Notes under the pieces: generated by a model
Told to the model about the DNA's origin: nothing
The model's database searches: none
The model's input: the letters and a program-made list of their open reading frames with translations, nothing else
Translations under genes and position numbers: made by a program
Part shown: piece after piece, positions 25,345-33,697 of the stretch
How positions within the stretch are numbered: the first letter of the stretch is position 1
How the letters are laid out: each line of letters starts with the position of its first letter
Assembly: GCF_001613245.1 (NCBI RefSeq)
Contig: NZ_BDBZ01000045.1
Location: forward strand, 32,118 to 96,117
Origin: Nocardia speluncae NBRC 108251
Lineage (GTDB): Bacteria > Actinomycetota > Actinomycetes > Mycobacteriales > Mycobacteriaceae
Length of the DNA stretch: 64,000 nt
Reading direction: 5' to 3'

Positions 25345-25776
25345 ATGACGAACCCACAGTTCGATCCGCGTACGCTGCTCACCGAAAGCCGCCTGGGCAT
25401 ACTGGCCACGATCAAATCGGACGGCCTGCCGCAGCTCTCGCCCGTGACTCCCTACTACGACCGGGACACAGACGTCATCTACGTCTCGATGACCGAGGGC
25501 CGGGCCAAGACCGTGAACCTGCGTCGTGACCCGCGTGCGGCCCTGGAAGTAACCCGCGCCGACGGCTGGGCCTGGGCAACTGCGGAGGGCACGGTCACGC
25601 TCACCGGTCCGGGTACCGACCCGCACGGCCCTGAGGTCGAGGCACTCGTCGACTACTACCGTGCCGCCGCCGGGGAGCATCCGGATTGGGACGAGTATCG
25701 GTCGGTTATGGTCTCCGACCGCCGAGTGCTCATGAAACTTTCGGTCGAGCACGTGTACGGCGCGGCCCTGCGCTGA
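25345..25776 (+). CDS. PPOX-class F420-dependent oxidoreductase-like protein
   Basis: 143-residue split-barrel protein. TLLTESRLGILATIKSDGLP near the start, SPVTPYYDRDTDVIYVSM and GRAKTVNLRRDPRAALEV are typical of the pyridoxamine oxidase-like F420-binding group (Rv1155-like) found widely in mycobacteria and nocardiae. The end DRRVLMKLSVEHVYG also fits. ATG 25345 follows CCGGGAT. It probably uses F420 or flavin to reduce an unknown small molecule. Confidence 0.85.
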   Translation: MTNPQFDPRTLLTESRLGILATIKSDGLPQLSPVTPYYDRDTDVIYVSMTEGRAKTVNLRRDPRAALEVTRADGWAWATAEGTVTLTGPGTDPHGPEVEALVDYYRAAAGEHPDWDEYRSVMVSDRRVLMKLSVEHVYGAALR

Positions 25777-25930
25777 GCCGCGCAACGCCGGTCGGTGCGT
25801 GGACCATCTACCCATGGCGCACCCGATATGTTGCCGACACCGGTTCGACGCCGTGATCCACCAGGTGGCCGAGCTTATGACCGGGTGATCAACCGCTCCT
25901 CGGGACCCGGCACCGTCCGGGCGAACGGGA

Positions 25931-26015
25931 GGAGTTCGATCGCATGAAACCGGCAGCAGCGCGAGGGCCCGGGTCCGGCACGGTGCCGGGCCCGGGCCCT
26001 GGTCGATCGAACTCC
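25931..26015. terminator. nested long inverted repeat between convergent genes
   Basis: GGAGTTCGATCG (25931-25942) pairs perfectly with CGATCGAACTCC (26004-26015). Inside it, 25964-25981 and 25983-26000 pair at 17 of 18 positions around a single central base. The structure sits between the PPOX gene and the Fe-S oxidoreductase, both ending toward it, so a bidirectional terminator is the simplest reading. The outer arm is unusually far from the inner one. Confidence 0.6.
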
Positions 26016-26084
26016 TACCCGGCCGTGCCGATGTCGTGATCGCCCGACACTCGCCGGAGTTCGTTCCGTTCTGCTGCTATTCGG

Positions 26085-29000
26085 TCAGCTCTTGCGTCCC
26101 GGGGCCTTCGCGCCGGATTTGAATCCGAGGGCGCCCGGTTTGGCGGCCGGAGGAGTCGCACCGGACCCGTTGCCGGCGGTGCCGTTGTCCGGCGATTCGG
26201 CGGCCTCGGCCGCGGAATCTGCCGGTGCAGGCTCCGCGGTTTCGGCGACGGGTGCCGTTTCGGCGGCTGCCGGCTCGTCGGCGGCGGGTGCCTTCGCGCC
26301 GGGCGCTTTCGGACCCGGGCGCTTGAACCCGGACTTCATTGCCAGACCCTTGGCCGGCTTCGAGGGCTTGCTCTCGGCCGGTGCTGCCGCGGTGGGCTGC
26401 TCGGTTTCCGTGGGTTCGGCCGGTGCCGTGGATTCCGCCGGAGCGGTATCGGCTGCCGGGGCCGATTCCGCTGCTGCCGGAACGGCGGTCGTGGCTCCCG
26501 GGGCTTTCGGGCCCGGGCGTTTGAACCCGGACTTCATCGCGAGACCCTTGGCGGCGACCGTGGGTTTGCTCTCGGTCGGGGCCGAGCTCGCGGTGGAATC
26601 CGCCTCGGTGGTGGGTTCGGCCTTAGCCGGTTCCGCCGCAGGTGCCTTGGCGCCGGGTGCCTTGGCGGCCCCCTTCATGGCGAGCCCCTTGCCGCCGGGT
26701 GCTTTGGCGGCGCCCTTCATGCCCAGACCCTTCACGGGCGGAGCCGCCTCGGCTTCTCCGGCTTCGGCCGGGGCGGTTTCCGCGGGAGCGGTTTCCGCTT
26801 TGGCACCAGGGGCCTTCGCCGCGCCCTTCATGGCGAGCCCCTTGCCGCCGGGTGCCTTGGCAGCGCCCTTCATTCCGAGACCCTTGGTGGCAGGCGCGGC
26901 CGGGGCGGCTTCGCCGGCATCGCTTTCGGCAGCGGGTGCTTTGGCGCCGGGTGCTTTGGCGGCGCCCTTCATGCCGAGGCCCTTACCAGGTGCCTTCGCC
27001 GGACCCTTCATAGCCAGGCCGCCGCCCTTCGGAGCCGCCTTCTCCGCAGCCGGGGCCGCCGCTTCGGCAACCGGTTCGGGCTCGGGTTCGGGCTCGGGTT
27101 CGGCCTTGGGTTCCTGGATGACCGTCAGGTTGGCGGTGAGCTGTTCCGGCTGCTGCCGCTCGATGGATTCGAGCATCAGCTGCGCGACGTCGACGACCTC
27201 CACGCCCTCGCCCTGACCGGACTCCTGGCGTGCGGTGACACCGTCGGTGAGCATGACCCGGCAGAACGGGCAGCCCGTGGCGATCTTGGCGGGTGAGGTG
27301 GTGAGTGCCTCGTCCACGCGGTCGATATTGATGCGCTTGCCCAGCTGCTCCTCCATCCACATCCGGGCGCCGCCGGCGCCACAGCACATGGACCGTTCAC
27401 CGTGGCGGGGCATTTCCACCAGGTTCGAGCCGGAGGCCGCCATCAGTTCACGCGGCGCGTTGTAGACCTTGTTGTGGCGGCCCAGGTAGCAGGGGTCGTG
27501 ATAGGTCACGTTCTGCGCGACCGGAGCGACCGGGACGAGCTGTTTACCGCGCACCAGCCGGTTCAGCAGCTGGGTGTGGTGCACCACCTCATAGGTCCCG
27601 CCGACCTGCGGGTACTCGTTGTTGAGCGCGTTGAAGCAGTGCGCGCAGGTAACGACGATCTTCTTCTGTTTCTGCTCCACGCCCTCGAACACCGAATCCA
27701 GCATTTCGATGTTCTGCACGGCCAGCTGCTGGAACAGGAATTCGTTACCCGCACGCCGCGCCGAATCACCGGTGCAGGTCTCTTCCTGACCCAGGACCAT
27801 GAACTTCACCCCGGCGGTCGCCAGCAGTTCCGCGACGGCCTTGGTGGTCTTTTTCGCGCGATCCTCGTAGGCGCCGGCGCAGCCGACCCAGAACAGGTAT
27901 TCGTAACCGTCGAAGCTGTCGGCGTCTTTACCGAATACCGGGATATCGAAGTCGACTTCGTTGATCCAGTTGAGCCGGTCCTTGGCGTTCTGGCCCCACG
28001 GGTTGCCCTTGTTCTCCAGGTTCTTGAACAGACCCGCGAGCTCGGACGGGAACTCCGATTCGATCAGCACCTGGTAGCGGCGCATATCGATGATGTGGTC
28101 GACATGCTCGATATCGACCGGGCACTGTTCGACGCAGGCGCCGCAGGTGGTGCAGCTCCACAGCACCTCGGGGTCGATGATGCCGCTGACATCCTCGGTG
28201 CCGACCAGGGGACGCTCGGCCTCGGCGCGGGCGGCCTCGGAGATCTGGGCGAGCTTCGCCTCGTCGGGGTTGCCCTCGGCATCGACCAGGCCGACCTCGT
28301 CGCCTGCCGAATCCCTGCTGCCCCCGGCGAGCAGATACGGCGCCTTGGCGCGGCCGTGGTCGCGCAGCGACATGATCAGCAGTTTGGGTGAGAGGGGCTT
28401 ACCCGTGTTCCACGCCGGGCACTGCGACTGGCAACGGCCGCATTCGGTGCAGGTGGTGAAATCCAGCCAGCCCTTCCACGAGAAATCCTCCACCCGGCCG
28501 GCACCCAGCGTGTCGGTATCGGGGTCGACATTCTCCATATCCAGGGCGCGGCCCTTGGACATCATCGGCTTGGCTGCGCCCAGAGCGACGTCGCCGTCGT
28601 CCTCACGCTTGAAGTAGATGTTCGGGAAGGCCGAGAACCGGTGCCAGGCCACACCCCAGGTGATGTTTCGGCCGACCAGGTACAGGAAGGCCATTCCGGA
28701 CATCAATTTGATGAAGGCGAAGATCGACACCATGGTCGGGCTGGCCGGCAGTAGTTCGGCCACTCGCATGGTGAAGAAATCGGTCGCGCCGTTGGCGTGG
28801 CCGTAGGTCGCGATCTTGCCGGCTTTCACGAAGACCATGCCCAGGCCCTCGAGAAGGACGATCGCCTCGATCACATAGGCCGGACCGAAGGCGGAACCGC
28901 TGAAACGGGAGAGCCGTTCCGGGACCCGCGGATGGTTCAGCTGCCGGATCACGATCAGCGTCACGATGCCGACAACCGTGCCGATACCGAGAATCTCGTC

Positions 29001-29342
29001 CCACAGGTGGTAGATCGCGGTGTTGCCGATGAGCGGCCAATGGAAGGCCGGATCGAAGGTCTGTCCGTACGCCTCGAACCAGAGGATCGCGCCGCCCAGG
29101 AAGCCGATCATCACGAGCCAGTGGGCCCAGCCGACTGTCCGGAACTTGTTCATCCGGGTATGCGCCAGGAACTCTACGAGCATCTGCTTGAAACGCGGGA
29201 TGAACGGACGCCAGCGATCAGGTGCGGGCTGGCCCAGCATGATGGCGCGGACGATATCCCGGACGCCGCCGAAGAACGACGCCCAACACAGCAGGCTGAG
29301 CGCCGCTCCCAAGGTGCCCAGCGTCACTGTCAGGGCATTCAT
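26085..29342 (-). CDS. membrane Fe-S oxidoreductase (heterodisulfide-reductase-like) with repetitive basic tail
   Basis: 1085 residues from ATG 29342. The N-terminal 250 residues hold several membrane helices (LGTLGAALSLLCWASFF, WLVMIGFLGGAILWF, IGTVVGIVTLIVI), as in NarI-like haem subunits. Two 4Fe-4S motifs follow: CTECGRCQSQCPAW (about 290) and CTTCGACVEQCPVD (about 395). Two cysteine-rich CCG domains end in DPCYLGRHNKVYN and SMCCGAGGARMWMEE. From about residue 770 a tail of about 315 residues repeats the motif GL-x-MK-x3-K-x-PG nine times between acidic Ala/Pro/Glu spacers. The core matches Rv0338c, an essential mycobacterial protein, whose tail I recall as shorter. It should pass electrons between the quinone pool and an unknown partner. 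Confidence 0.88.
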   Translation of the reverse strand: MNALTVTLGTLGAALSLLCWASFFGGVRDIVRAIMLGQPAPDRWRPFIPRFKQMLVEFLAHTRMNKFRTVGWAHWLVMIGFLGGAILWFEAYGQTFDPAFHWPLIGNTAIYHLWDEILGIGTVVGIVTLIVIRQLNHPRVPERLSRFSGSAFGPAYVIEAIVLLEGLGMVFVKAGKIATYGHANGATDFFTMRVAELLPASPTMVSIFAFIKLMSGMAFLYLVGRNITWGVAWHRFSAFPNIYFKREDDGDVALGAAKPMMSKGRALDMENVDPDTDTLGAGRVEDFSWKGWLDFTTCTECGRCQSQCPAWNTGKPLSPKLLIMSLRDHGRAKAPYLLAGGSRDSAGDEVGLVDAEGNPDEAKLAQISEAARAEAERPLVGTEDVSGIIDPEVLWSCTTCGACVEQCPVDIEHVDHIIDMRRYQVLIESEFPSELAGLFKNLENKGNPWGQNAKDRLNWINEVDFDIPVFGKDADSFDGYEYLFWVGCAGAYEDRAKKTTKAVAELLATAGVKFMVLGQEETCTGDSARRAGNEFLFQQLAVQNIEMLDSVFEGVEQKQKKIVVTCAHCFNALNNEYPQVGGTYEVVHHTQLLNRLVRGKQLVPVAPVAQNVTYHDPCYLGRHNKVYNAPRELMAASGSNLVEMPRHGERSMCCGAGGARMWMEEQLGKRINIDRVDEALTTSPAKIATGCPFCRVMLTDGVTARQESGQGEGVEVVDVAQLMLESIERQQPEQLTANLTVIQEPKAEPEPEPEPEPVAEAAAPAAEKAAPKGGGLAMKGPAKAPGKGLGMKGAAKAPGAKAPAAESDAGEAAPAAPATKGLGMKGAAKAPGGKGLAMKGAAKAPGAKAETAPAETAPAEAGEAEAAPPVKGLGMKGAAKAPGGKGLAMKGAAKAPGAKAPAAEPAKAEPTTEADSTASSAPTESKPTVAAKGLAMKSGFKRPGPKAPGATTAVPAAAESAPAADTAPAESTAPAEPTETEQPTAAAPAESKPSKPAKGLAMKSGFKRPGPKAPGAKAPAADEPAAAETAPVAETAEPAPADSAAEAAESPDNGTAGNGSGATPPAAKPGALGFKSGAKAPGRKS

Positions 29343-29794
29343 GTCGCGACCTTTCTTTCGAGGCAACACGAGGTGTGAGCAACAATTGATTACCTCGTCC
29401 GGCTCGTATCGTAACTGCCGGTAAGTTACTCGCCGGTAACAACTGGGGTCCAGTGTACGATCGCCGCGGCGCCACCACCCCATCTGCCTGGGCTTTCCCA
29501 TGTTCGGGGTGCCGTGATCAATGTCACCTTATTCGGTTGGCGGTCCATAACTGTTCTGGCTGATGAACACCGTAAAGGGCCCGCTGTCGACGGCCTTGCT
29601 AAGGCCAGGCTTACCCGCCCGGGTTCTCACGTTTGGGATACGAATCTCGCCTTTCGCCAACGCATTCGATTACGCTCAGCGAGATCTGTCAGGACAGCGT
29701 GACATCTCATAACGCTCGGGGAGGAAATCAGGGTCGCGGCCCCCGCGATCCCCTCGCGTGCAGACGTTGCGCTGGATACCCCGATTGGAAATGG
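29343..29794. other. divergent promoter region with paired CGGTAA motifs
   Basis: No gene seen. At 29411-29440, GTAACTGCCGGTAAG is followed directly by TTACTCGCCGGTAAC; GTTAC and GTAAC arms form a 5-6-5 palindrome (29425-29440) and the CGCCGGTAA core recurs as TGCCGGTAA. It sits about 70 bases before the Fe-S oxidoreductase start and looks like an operator. The remainder should hold the promoter of the secreted protein gene. Confidence 0.45.
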
Positions 29795-30541
29795 ATGAAA
29801 CTCGCGAGACCCACTGCCGTCGCGGCAATGGTCATTGGTTCACTCACCCTGAGCTTCGGCACATCACACGCCGAGCCTGCGGCTCCGGCGCCGAAAGAAC
29901 CGATCAACTACGCCGTGCAGCTCGTCGAGAAGACTGTCGTCGCCACCCTCGGCGGCGGAACCTTCTCGATCGTCGAGAAGGAGCTGGAGCCCGAAGCGGC
30001 TGCGCCCGGCACTCCGCAGGGAGAGCCGATTGCCGAAGCGGCCGAGACTCAGGTACTCGAAATCAAGGATGACGCCGGTGCCCTCGTTGCCTCGGTGCCG
30101 TTGAAATTTACGGCGAACGGCGTCGACATCCCGGTGGCGTCCGAGGTGAAGAACGACGGAAAGATCGTCGAGATCACCCCGGAGAAGCCCGAGGGTCTGG
30201 ACACGACCCAGCCGCTGGCCGTGCAGCCGATTGCCTCGCCGATGGAAAACCAGAAAGCTCAGAGCGAGTTCGTCAGCAACTTCAGCATCGCTACCGCGAT
30301 CGGTGGCTTCGTCGGCACCGCTATCGGTGCTGTGATCGGGTGCGTGGTGACAATCGTTGCCGGTTGCATTCCCGGCCTGATAACAGGTGCCGGTGTAGGC
30401 GGAATCCTCGGCACCATCGCAGTTGGTGGACCGACTCTGGTCGGTGCAGGGATCGAGCTGTTCAACACGCTCCAGGCGCCGGACGGCACGACCAAGTGGG
30501 CCAACGGCGGGGCTCCGGTGAACGTCGAGCCGCCGAAGTAA
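29795..30541 (+). CDS. secreted protein with C-terminal glycine-zipper helices (DUF8020-like)
   Basis: 248-residue protein from ATG 29795. A signal peptide (KLARPTAVAAMVIGSLTLSF, cleavage probably after SHA) is followed by a beta-rich domain of about 110 residues, containing NYAVQLVEKTVVATLGGGTF, VLEIKDDAGALVASVPL and VDIPVASEVKNDGKIVEI. It ends with two small-residue helices (AIGGFVGTAIGAVIGCVVTI, IPGLITGAGVGGILGTIAVG) that include two cysteines. This architecture is common in Nocardia and Rhodococcus. The zipper helices suggest membrane insertion or oligomer formation after export. No function is known to me. Confidence 0.78.
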   Translation: MKLARPTAVAAMVIGSLTLSFGTSHAEPAAPAPKEPINYAVQLVEKTVVATLGGGTFSIVEKELEPEAAAPGTPQGEPIAEAAETQVLEIKDDAGALVASVPLKFTANGVDIPVASEVKNDGKIVEITPEKPEGLDTTQPLAVQPIASPMENQKAQSEFVSNFSIATAIGGFVGTAIGAVIGCVVTIVAGCIPGLITGAGVGGILGTIAVGGPTLVGAGIELFNTLQAPDGTTKWANGGAPVNVEPPK

Positions 30542-30563
30542 CGAACCGGCGACAGCCCATTCG

Positions 30564-30597
30564 GATCGGCCCGCACGGCATGCCGTGCGGGCCGATC
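30564..30597. terminator. perfect 34-nt palindrome after the secreted protein gene
   Basis: The 17-base arms starting GATCGGCCCG pair perfectly with no unpaired centre, beginning 22 bases after the stop. It is probably a strong terminator hairpin and may act in both directions. Confidence 0.65.
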
Positions 30598-30672
30598 TCT
30601 GTCTGCACCATGCGAACGCCGTCGTCGACAATCACCCGACCGCATCGATCAATGCATGCGCGGTGCGTCGGC

Positions 30673-30750
30673 TGCCTGGGCAGGGAGGCCGAACTCAGAG
30701 GTGGCGGACAACGCAAGGGCTCGATGTTTTCGCCGGAAGCTGCCCAGGCA
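30673..30750. other. long-range inverted repeat in intergenic DNA
   Basis: TGCCTGGGCAG (30673-30683) pairs perfectly with CTGCCCAGGCA (30740-30750) across 56 bases. With flanking hairpins at 30564 and 30756 it makes this 324-base gap unusually structured. No coding frame in it looks real. Confidence 0.4.
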
Positions 30751-30755
30751 CAGGT

Positions 30756-30788
30756 GAAGGGCCGGCAGCGTTGTGCTGCCGGCCCTTC
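30756..30788. terminator. 14-bp GC hairpin before the S1 protease 3' end
   Basis: GAAGGGCCGGCAGC (30756-30769) pairs perfectly with GCTGCCGGCCCTTC (30775-30788) around a 5-base loop. It lies downstream of the minus-strand protease gene, so it probably ends that transcript. Confidence 0.65.
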
Positions 30789-30865
30789 ATCAGCTCTATG
30801 CCCGGGCGAGTGACACCCGCTGCTGCTCACCCTCCGCGATTGCGGGCGAAGGGTGAGCGTGCCGT

Positions 30866-32179
30866 CTAGCTTGTGCGGATACGCAGGCCCGGATTGTCGG
30901 AGAGCACTACGCTCACCGGCTGGGCGAACAACTGCGGGGCGTTACCCGTGAGCACACCCAGAATGTTGGGGATCTCGCAGATCGGGTAGTCGGCGACCGA
31001 GGAGGCGCTGGAGATGCCCAGGGCCAGCCGGCCCGTGACGATCGCGCCGCCACTGTCACCGGGCAGGGCGCAGATATTGGCGGAGAAGCTCTGGGTGAGC
31101 TGGCGATCGCCGACCTGCACCGTCTGATCGACGGCATTCACGACACCACAGCTGAAGCCGGTGCGCGAACCGGACTTGCAGACGGGAGCACCGACCACCG
31201 GGGTGGCCACGCCTTCGACCGGCACCGGCCCGGCGCCGGGCACCTTCACCTGGTTGTTCTCGAAACGTCCCGCGGCCCCGTCCTCGATGTCGAGGATCGA
31301 GTAGTCCTGGTTGCCGAGGACCGATTTCTGGAAGGTGGCGATCTTCGGGCCGACACGGTTACCGCCGAGGGATTCGTGCACGCCGGCGGCACCGACATTG
31401 TCCAGGTCCGGATTGCAGTGGCCGGCGGTGATGTTCACGGCGTTACCGGCCGGGCCGACCCCGTTGAACCCGAAGGAACAGCGCAGCGAACCGTCACCGG
31501 CCACCGAGGCGTACCCGTCGCCACCACCGAGCGGCGCCGCGGCACCGCCTTCGGCGATATCGGCGGCGGGCAGCGTTTCCGCCGCAACCGGCGGAGCCAT
31601 CACGATGACGCGGGCCGGGTCGATGAAGTTCGGCATCGGCAGGCCGACCTGGTCGACGCGGACGGCGATGCTGTTGTTGACGGTATCGACGACCACACCG
31701 CGAACGAGCGCGGAGACCGCGGCGGGCTGGCCGTCGAGCCAGCGTTCGAAGGCGCTCTTCTCGCCGCGCAGGGTTTGTTCGCTCTTGGCGACATTGCGGA
31801 CGACGAAACCGGTCGACTCCGCTGCGCTACGCGCTTCCTCCCCGCCGGGGCCGGGTGCGAGGGCGACCACGCCTTTGCCGTGCTCGTCGAGCCAGGCGCC
31901 CGCGAACACCTGCGGGAACTGGCGCTGAGCGGTGGTGGCGAACGCGGCCACCTGCTGGGCAGTATCGGCGCGCTGCAGGTACTGCTCGGGGGAGATGTGC
32001 AGATCGCGGCTGAGTGCCGCGACGAGGTCGGCGGGCAGGCCGGGACCGGGGTCGGGGGCGGCGGAGGACACCGCGGTGGGGCCGAACAGCAGCACTGCCG
32101 CCGAGGCGGCCGCCGCGGCCCGGAAAGTGCGGGTTCTGAACGGCGCCGTTCGCCGTTTACCTATGCGTGGCATGAGCAT
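30866..32179 (-). CDS. secreted S1 family (alpha-lytic-type) serine protease
   Basis: 437-residue pre-pro-protease. A signal peptide (FRAAAAASAAVLLFGPTAVSS) is followed by a pro-region beginning LPADLVAALSRDLHISPEQYL, the fold that assists folding of alpha-lytic-type proteases. The protease triad is visible as NITAGHC (about 250), an aspartate in NQDYSILDI, and the serine in GDSGGAIV (about 373). Paired cysteines flank CKSGSRTGFSCG. It should be exported and self-processed. It is the downstream gene of two tandem paralogues with the same plan, separated by only 18 bases. Confidence 0.9.
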   Translation of the reverse strand: MLMPRIGKRRTAPFRTRTFRAAAAASAAVLLFGPTAVSSAAPDPGPGLPADLVAALSRDLHISPEQYLQRADTAQQVAAFATTAQRQFPQVFAGAWLDEHGKGVVALAPGPGGEEARSAAESTGFVVRNVAKSEQTLRGEKSAFERWLDGQPAAVSALVRGVVVDTVNNSIAVRVDQVGLPMPNFIDPARVIVMAPPVAAETLPAADIAEGGAAAPLGGGDGYASVAGDGSLRCSFGFNGVGPAGNAVNITAGHCNPDLDNVGAAGVHESLGGNRVGPKIATFQKSVLGNQDYSILDIEDGAAGRFENNQVKVPGAGPVPVEGVATPVVGAPVCKSGSRTGFSCGVVNAVDQTVQVGDRQLTQSFSANICALPGDSGGAIVTGRLALGISSASSVADYPICEIPNILGVLTGNAPQLFAQPVSVVLSDNPGLRIRTS

Positions 32180-32197
32180 GCAGAGACTATATCGGGA

Positions 32198-33553
32198 TCA
32201 CCCGGCATTCGGCCTGGTTCGTACGCTGATACCGCTGCCGAGGCCGCCGCCGGAGGTGGCCTCGATATCGGCGAGTACCGCGCGGATCGGAATGCCCAGC
32301 GTGGCGGTGCCGCCGTACTGGGCGAGGGCGATATTGGCCTCCCCGCAGTCGGGAGCGTCGGCGGCGTTCGAACCGCTGGTGATCCCGAGGGCCAGGGTGC
32401 CGGTGACGATGGCGCCGCCGCTGTCGCCGCCCAGGGTGCAGGCGGTGCTGGCGAAGCCGCGAATGGTCTTGGCGTCACCCTCGGTGGTGAAAAGCTGTGT
32501 CTCGACCCGGTCGGCGACAACGAATCCGCAGGTGAAAGTGGATGACTGGCCGGATTTGCAGACCGGTGCGCCGACCACCGGTTCGGCGGTGCCGGTGATA
32601 TTCAGGGTGGTGCCGTTGGCGCCGCGAACCGAGGGCTGATCCATTCCGGCGCCCACGGCGCGTTCGTTCAGCTGGATCACCGAATAGTCGAGAGTGGCGG
32701 GGCCACCCAATTCGGATTTCACGAAGGTGCCCAGTTCTGGGCTGGCCGGAATGTTGTGGACATTCGGGCTGTACACGGCCGCGCGCTCGTCGCCTTTATC
32801 GAGGTTCGGATTGCAGTGCCCCGCACTGATATTCAGCGCGTTTCCGGCGGAATCGACGCTGTTGAAGCCGAACGAGCAGACATCGACGCTGCGCAGCTGG
32901 GCATCATCGAGGGGGCCTGGTGCGCTGATATAGGTATCGCCGCCCATCGGCCGTCGATCGACCGGGCCGCCGCCGTCGGGGCCGAGGACCACTTTGATAT
33001 TGGCGATGAGCGTCGGCAGATTGAGCATATGCGCCAGCGGCGTGTTGGCGACATTCACAATCAGCTGGCTGTTGAGGAAGTCGATGGCGATCGAATTGAT
33101 CACCTGCGAAATATCGCGTGGCTGCCCGGCAACCCATTGATTCAGTTGCGTCAGAGAGGTTTCCAGCGCGGCGGCCGAAACCGGGGCCAGCCGGGTGTGG
33201 TAACCGTCGGCGCTGGCCACCTTGGCGGCGTCCGGCGAGGTCACGGCGACGATCGGTTTACCTTCCGGGGTCATCCACGCGCCTGCGAATACATCGGGGC
33301 GTTCGGCGCGGAACTCGGCCGCGTAATCCTGGAGCTGCTGAGCGCGGGCCGACCGGTCCAGATATTCGGTCGGGGTCATTTGCAGATCACGGGACAGCGC
33401 TTGGGTGAGTTCGGCCGGCAGATCCTCGGCTCTCAATTGTTCCGGGGCGGGCTCCGCGGTCGCCGGGACCGCACCGAACAGGGGAGTCAGGAGAACGGCA
33501 GAGCTGATGACGGCAGCTTTGACCGCGGCGCGACGCGCCACCGACTTGCGCAT
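32198..33553 (-). CDS. secreted S1 family serine protease, upstream paralogue
   Basis: 451-residue pre-pro-protease from ATG 33553, preceded by GAAGGGA. A signal peptide (VKAAVISSAVLLTPLFGAVP) and pro-region (LPAELTQALSRDLQMTPTEYL) lead to triad motifs NISAGHC (about 243), DYSVIQL and GGDSGGAIV (about 372). CKSGQSSTFTCG has the same place as in its neighbour. The paralogue spacing, shared pro-region and 18-base gap to the next gene argue for a tandem duplication transcribed as one unit. The N-terminal extension to 33619 is not family-like. Confidence 0.9.
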   Translation of the reverse strand: MRKSVARRAAVKAAVISSAVLLTPLFGAVPATAEPAPEQLRAEDLPAELTQALSRDLQMTPTEYLDRSARAQQLQDYAAEFRAERPDVFAGAWMTPEGKPIVAVTSPDAAKVASADGYHTRLAPVSAAALETSLTQLNQWVAGQPRDISQVINSIAIDFLNSQLIVNVANTPLAHMLNLPTLIANIKVVLGPDGGGPVDRRPMGGDTYISAPGPLDDAQLRSVDVCSFGFNSVDSAGNALNISAGHCNPNLDKGDERAAVYSPNVHNIPASPELGTFVKSELGGPATLDYSVIQLNERAVGAGMDQPSVRGANGTTLNITGTAEPVVGAPVCKSGQSSTFTCGFVVADRVETQLFTTEGDAKTIRGFASTACTLGGDSGGAIVTGTLALGITSGSNAADAPDCGEANIALAQYGGTATLGIPIRAVLADIEATSGGGLGSGISVRTRPNAG

Positions 33554-33697
33554 GGAGTCCCTTCGTCGGCACGGTGTGCCGGTTAATCCATGGCCACGGG
33601 ATTTAATCCGTTGGCGCACAGGTGTGGTCGAGCTGACCGAGGTTTCCGGGGTGGCCGGGAGAACACCGGTCAGGCGAACACTCTAGGCCACAAAACG

